Shown: positions 62,516 to 64,000 of the stretch, piece after piece
Layout of the letters: each line of letters starts with the position of its first letter
Position numbering within the stretch: position 1 is the stretch's first letter
From: Pyrocephalus nanus
Taxonomy: Eukaryota; Chordata; Aves; Passeriformes; Tyrannidae
Reading direction: 5' to 3'
DNA length: 64,000 nucleotides
Assembly: GCA_038380795.1 (NCBI GenBank)
Contig: CM076262.1
Location: forward strand, 1,270,121 to 1,334,120
Program-made: the position numbers and the translations under genes
Notes under the pieces: model-generated
Told to the model about the DNA's origin: nothing
Databases searched by the model: none
What the model saw: the letters and a program-made list of their open reading frames with translations, nothing else

Positions 62516-64000
62516 GTTTTTAGAGATAACTAATGTAGACTAATATATTTGATGTAGCCAGCCTTGACTTCCATGACAGTCAGTAGAGACAAATAGATGC
62601 ACTTGCAAGGCTTCAGTTTTCTGATCAGTTGTGTGTGCATGCTTTAGGATGGAGGGAACACCCAGAAGAACCCATTCCCCCTCTATGAACAGTAAAATTT
62701 ACAAGTCCAGATATCTACTTTGTAAACGTTTATAGCGGTGAATCAGATGGATCTAACTCCATGCCTATGTAAGCATGATGTTTTCAGCCAACTGGTGGTG
62801 CCTTAGGTGAAACCCGTGTTCGAATTGTATTTTCCTACAATAAAGTCACTGTATATGCTGGAATGTCTCCTAATCCAAAGTTACTCTGAGTGTAGAACTG
62901 AAGTCTTTGCTTTAAATAATTTTGTATAATCTTGTATAATCGTTTGAACTTTGACAAAACAGCCCTTCAGAATAGCTTGGGATGATTTTGTCTTCTTTTC
63001 CTTTGAGAAATGTTAAGTCTTGGTTAAGATATTACCATGCTGGCACTGGATGGTCTTAGCAGAAGTGAATGTGGGGAATGAAGGCCCACAATGATGTAAT
63101 AATAATGTCTCAACTTATGAGCAGACAGGTTAGGATGAAATTAGTGCAGCCACCCTTGCAGCTTGAATACTGGCAGAGAAGAGACTTCATTCTTCTTGAA
63201 GACTTGTGTGTTGATTTGGGAAGGTTAACCACATCTTTTCAAAGTTTTAGCCCTGCAAAATGCTCCAAGACCAATCTAGAACCACAAAACCTTATGAAGA
63301 CATTTTATAACCTCCCACAGCAAAAGCTCTATTTATGCTGGTGCTCTAAACACTTCAATGGCAATAATTGGGTTCCTGTTAAATATTGTTAAATATTAGC
63401 CATTTAAACATCCCTGCAGGAACTTTATTTCATTTATTTATTAGACAACTATTTATACAGTAACCAGAATTAACTTTAATTTATTTTCAGAGGGTAAAAT
63501 TATCTCTTTGTCTGTTACTTTAATTACATAACTTTTGAACCATCAGATTTGCTAAGAAGTTTATCACCTACATACTTACTGCCAAAAGATTACTGCCAAA
63601 GATCTATGTCAAAGACATGTACCATATTGGTACAGGCTGTGCAGTCCAGAAGATTATATACTCACTCTCTGGGGTAGACATCTGTCTAGCCAGTGTAAGC
63701 AGCATACCCTGCTGTCATTCCAGAGGGAAAAAATGGTAAGTGACAGCTTAAGAAGAACTGAAACAGGGAGTGAAGAATTACAGAAAACAGGAGAAGAGAG
63801 AAAAACATAGTTCATCTAAAAAAACTTCTCCTTTTGCCATGAGAATCCAAATTTAAATTGCTAAATTTCTTCCAGTCTACTTGACAAAGAAAATTAAACT
63901 CTTGTCTCAGAAAACAGGTTTGTTTTATAAAGAAAGCAGCACTATTATTAATTAATTTCCTTCCTAATATAAAGTGGCAGACAAAGAGTATCACTAAACT
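62516..64000. other. Intergenic DNA, no gene recognised
   Basis: AT-rich unique sequence up to the window edge. Small tandem duplications occur near 62925-62942 (TTGTATAATC twice) and 63578-63605 (ACTGCCAAA.GAT twice). The plus-strand ORF at 63069-63392 (107 codons) has no recognisable domain. Confidence 0.5.

Noticed and set aside
1..64000. CRISPR arrays, operons, phage or plasmid systems
   Set aside because: No regularly spaced repeats, no dense gene order and no bacterial-type genes. The repeats and gene structure are those of a bird nuclear genome.
1..64000. tRNA, rRNA or known structured ncRNA genes
   Set aside because: I found no A-box/B-box pair, cloverleaf or rRNA-like stretch by eye. 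A dedicated search could still find small ones.

Overview
This window looks like nuclear DNA from a bird. The evidence is the repertoire of repeats: many CR1 LINE copies, most cut short at the 5' end, with tails of repeated ATTCTATG-like octamers, and several long terminal repeats (LTRs) of the TGTA...TACA and TGTGCTG types common in avian endogenous retroviruses. The rest is AT-rich, intron-like, gene-poor DNA. I cannot name the species.

Only one intact host gene can be supported: SMIM30 on the minus strand (coding exon 13163-13348). Its single-exon ORF encodes a 61-residue membrane micropeptide. A CpG island at about 13785-14720 lies upstream and should hold the promoter and a noncoding first exon. 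An AATAAA signal lies about 200 bases past the stop codon. In human, SMIM30 (formerly LINC00998) lies in 7q31.1 among GPR85, PPP1R3A and FOXP2, so the window is probably the equivalent gene-sparse stretch. No other gene of that block is visible.

Layout: 1-12.9 kb is mostly unique DNA with two CR1 pieces. 12.9-14.8 kb is SMIM30 and its CpG island. 16.5-17.9 kb is a CR1 split by a solo LTR with matching 4-bp flanks, followed by a second LTR fragment. 18.4-19.2 kb appears to be a very old L2-like LINE. 21-34 kb is almost free of recognisable transposons and holds the two most interesting relics: an exon-like ORF near 24.1 kb whose translation resembles the second transmembrane segment of KCNH/HCN-type channels, and a minus-strand reading frame at 26.9-27.4 kb broken by two stops that each look like C-to-T changes, with an AATAAA overlapping its natural stop. 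34-64 kb is richer in repeats: an internally deleted CR1, a long CR1 fragment without its 3' end, a 1.1-kb solo LTR, further CR1 copies, two more LTRs, and two CR1s of one subfamily in inverted orientation 4.7 kb apart.

No CRISPR array, tRNA, rRNA or bacterial-type system was seen. Apart from SMIM30, nearly every ORF over 60 codons lies in CR1 or LTR sequence, in the CpG island, or is short enough to arise by chance. Repeat boundaries come from recalled family patterns and may be off by tens of bases.
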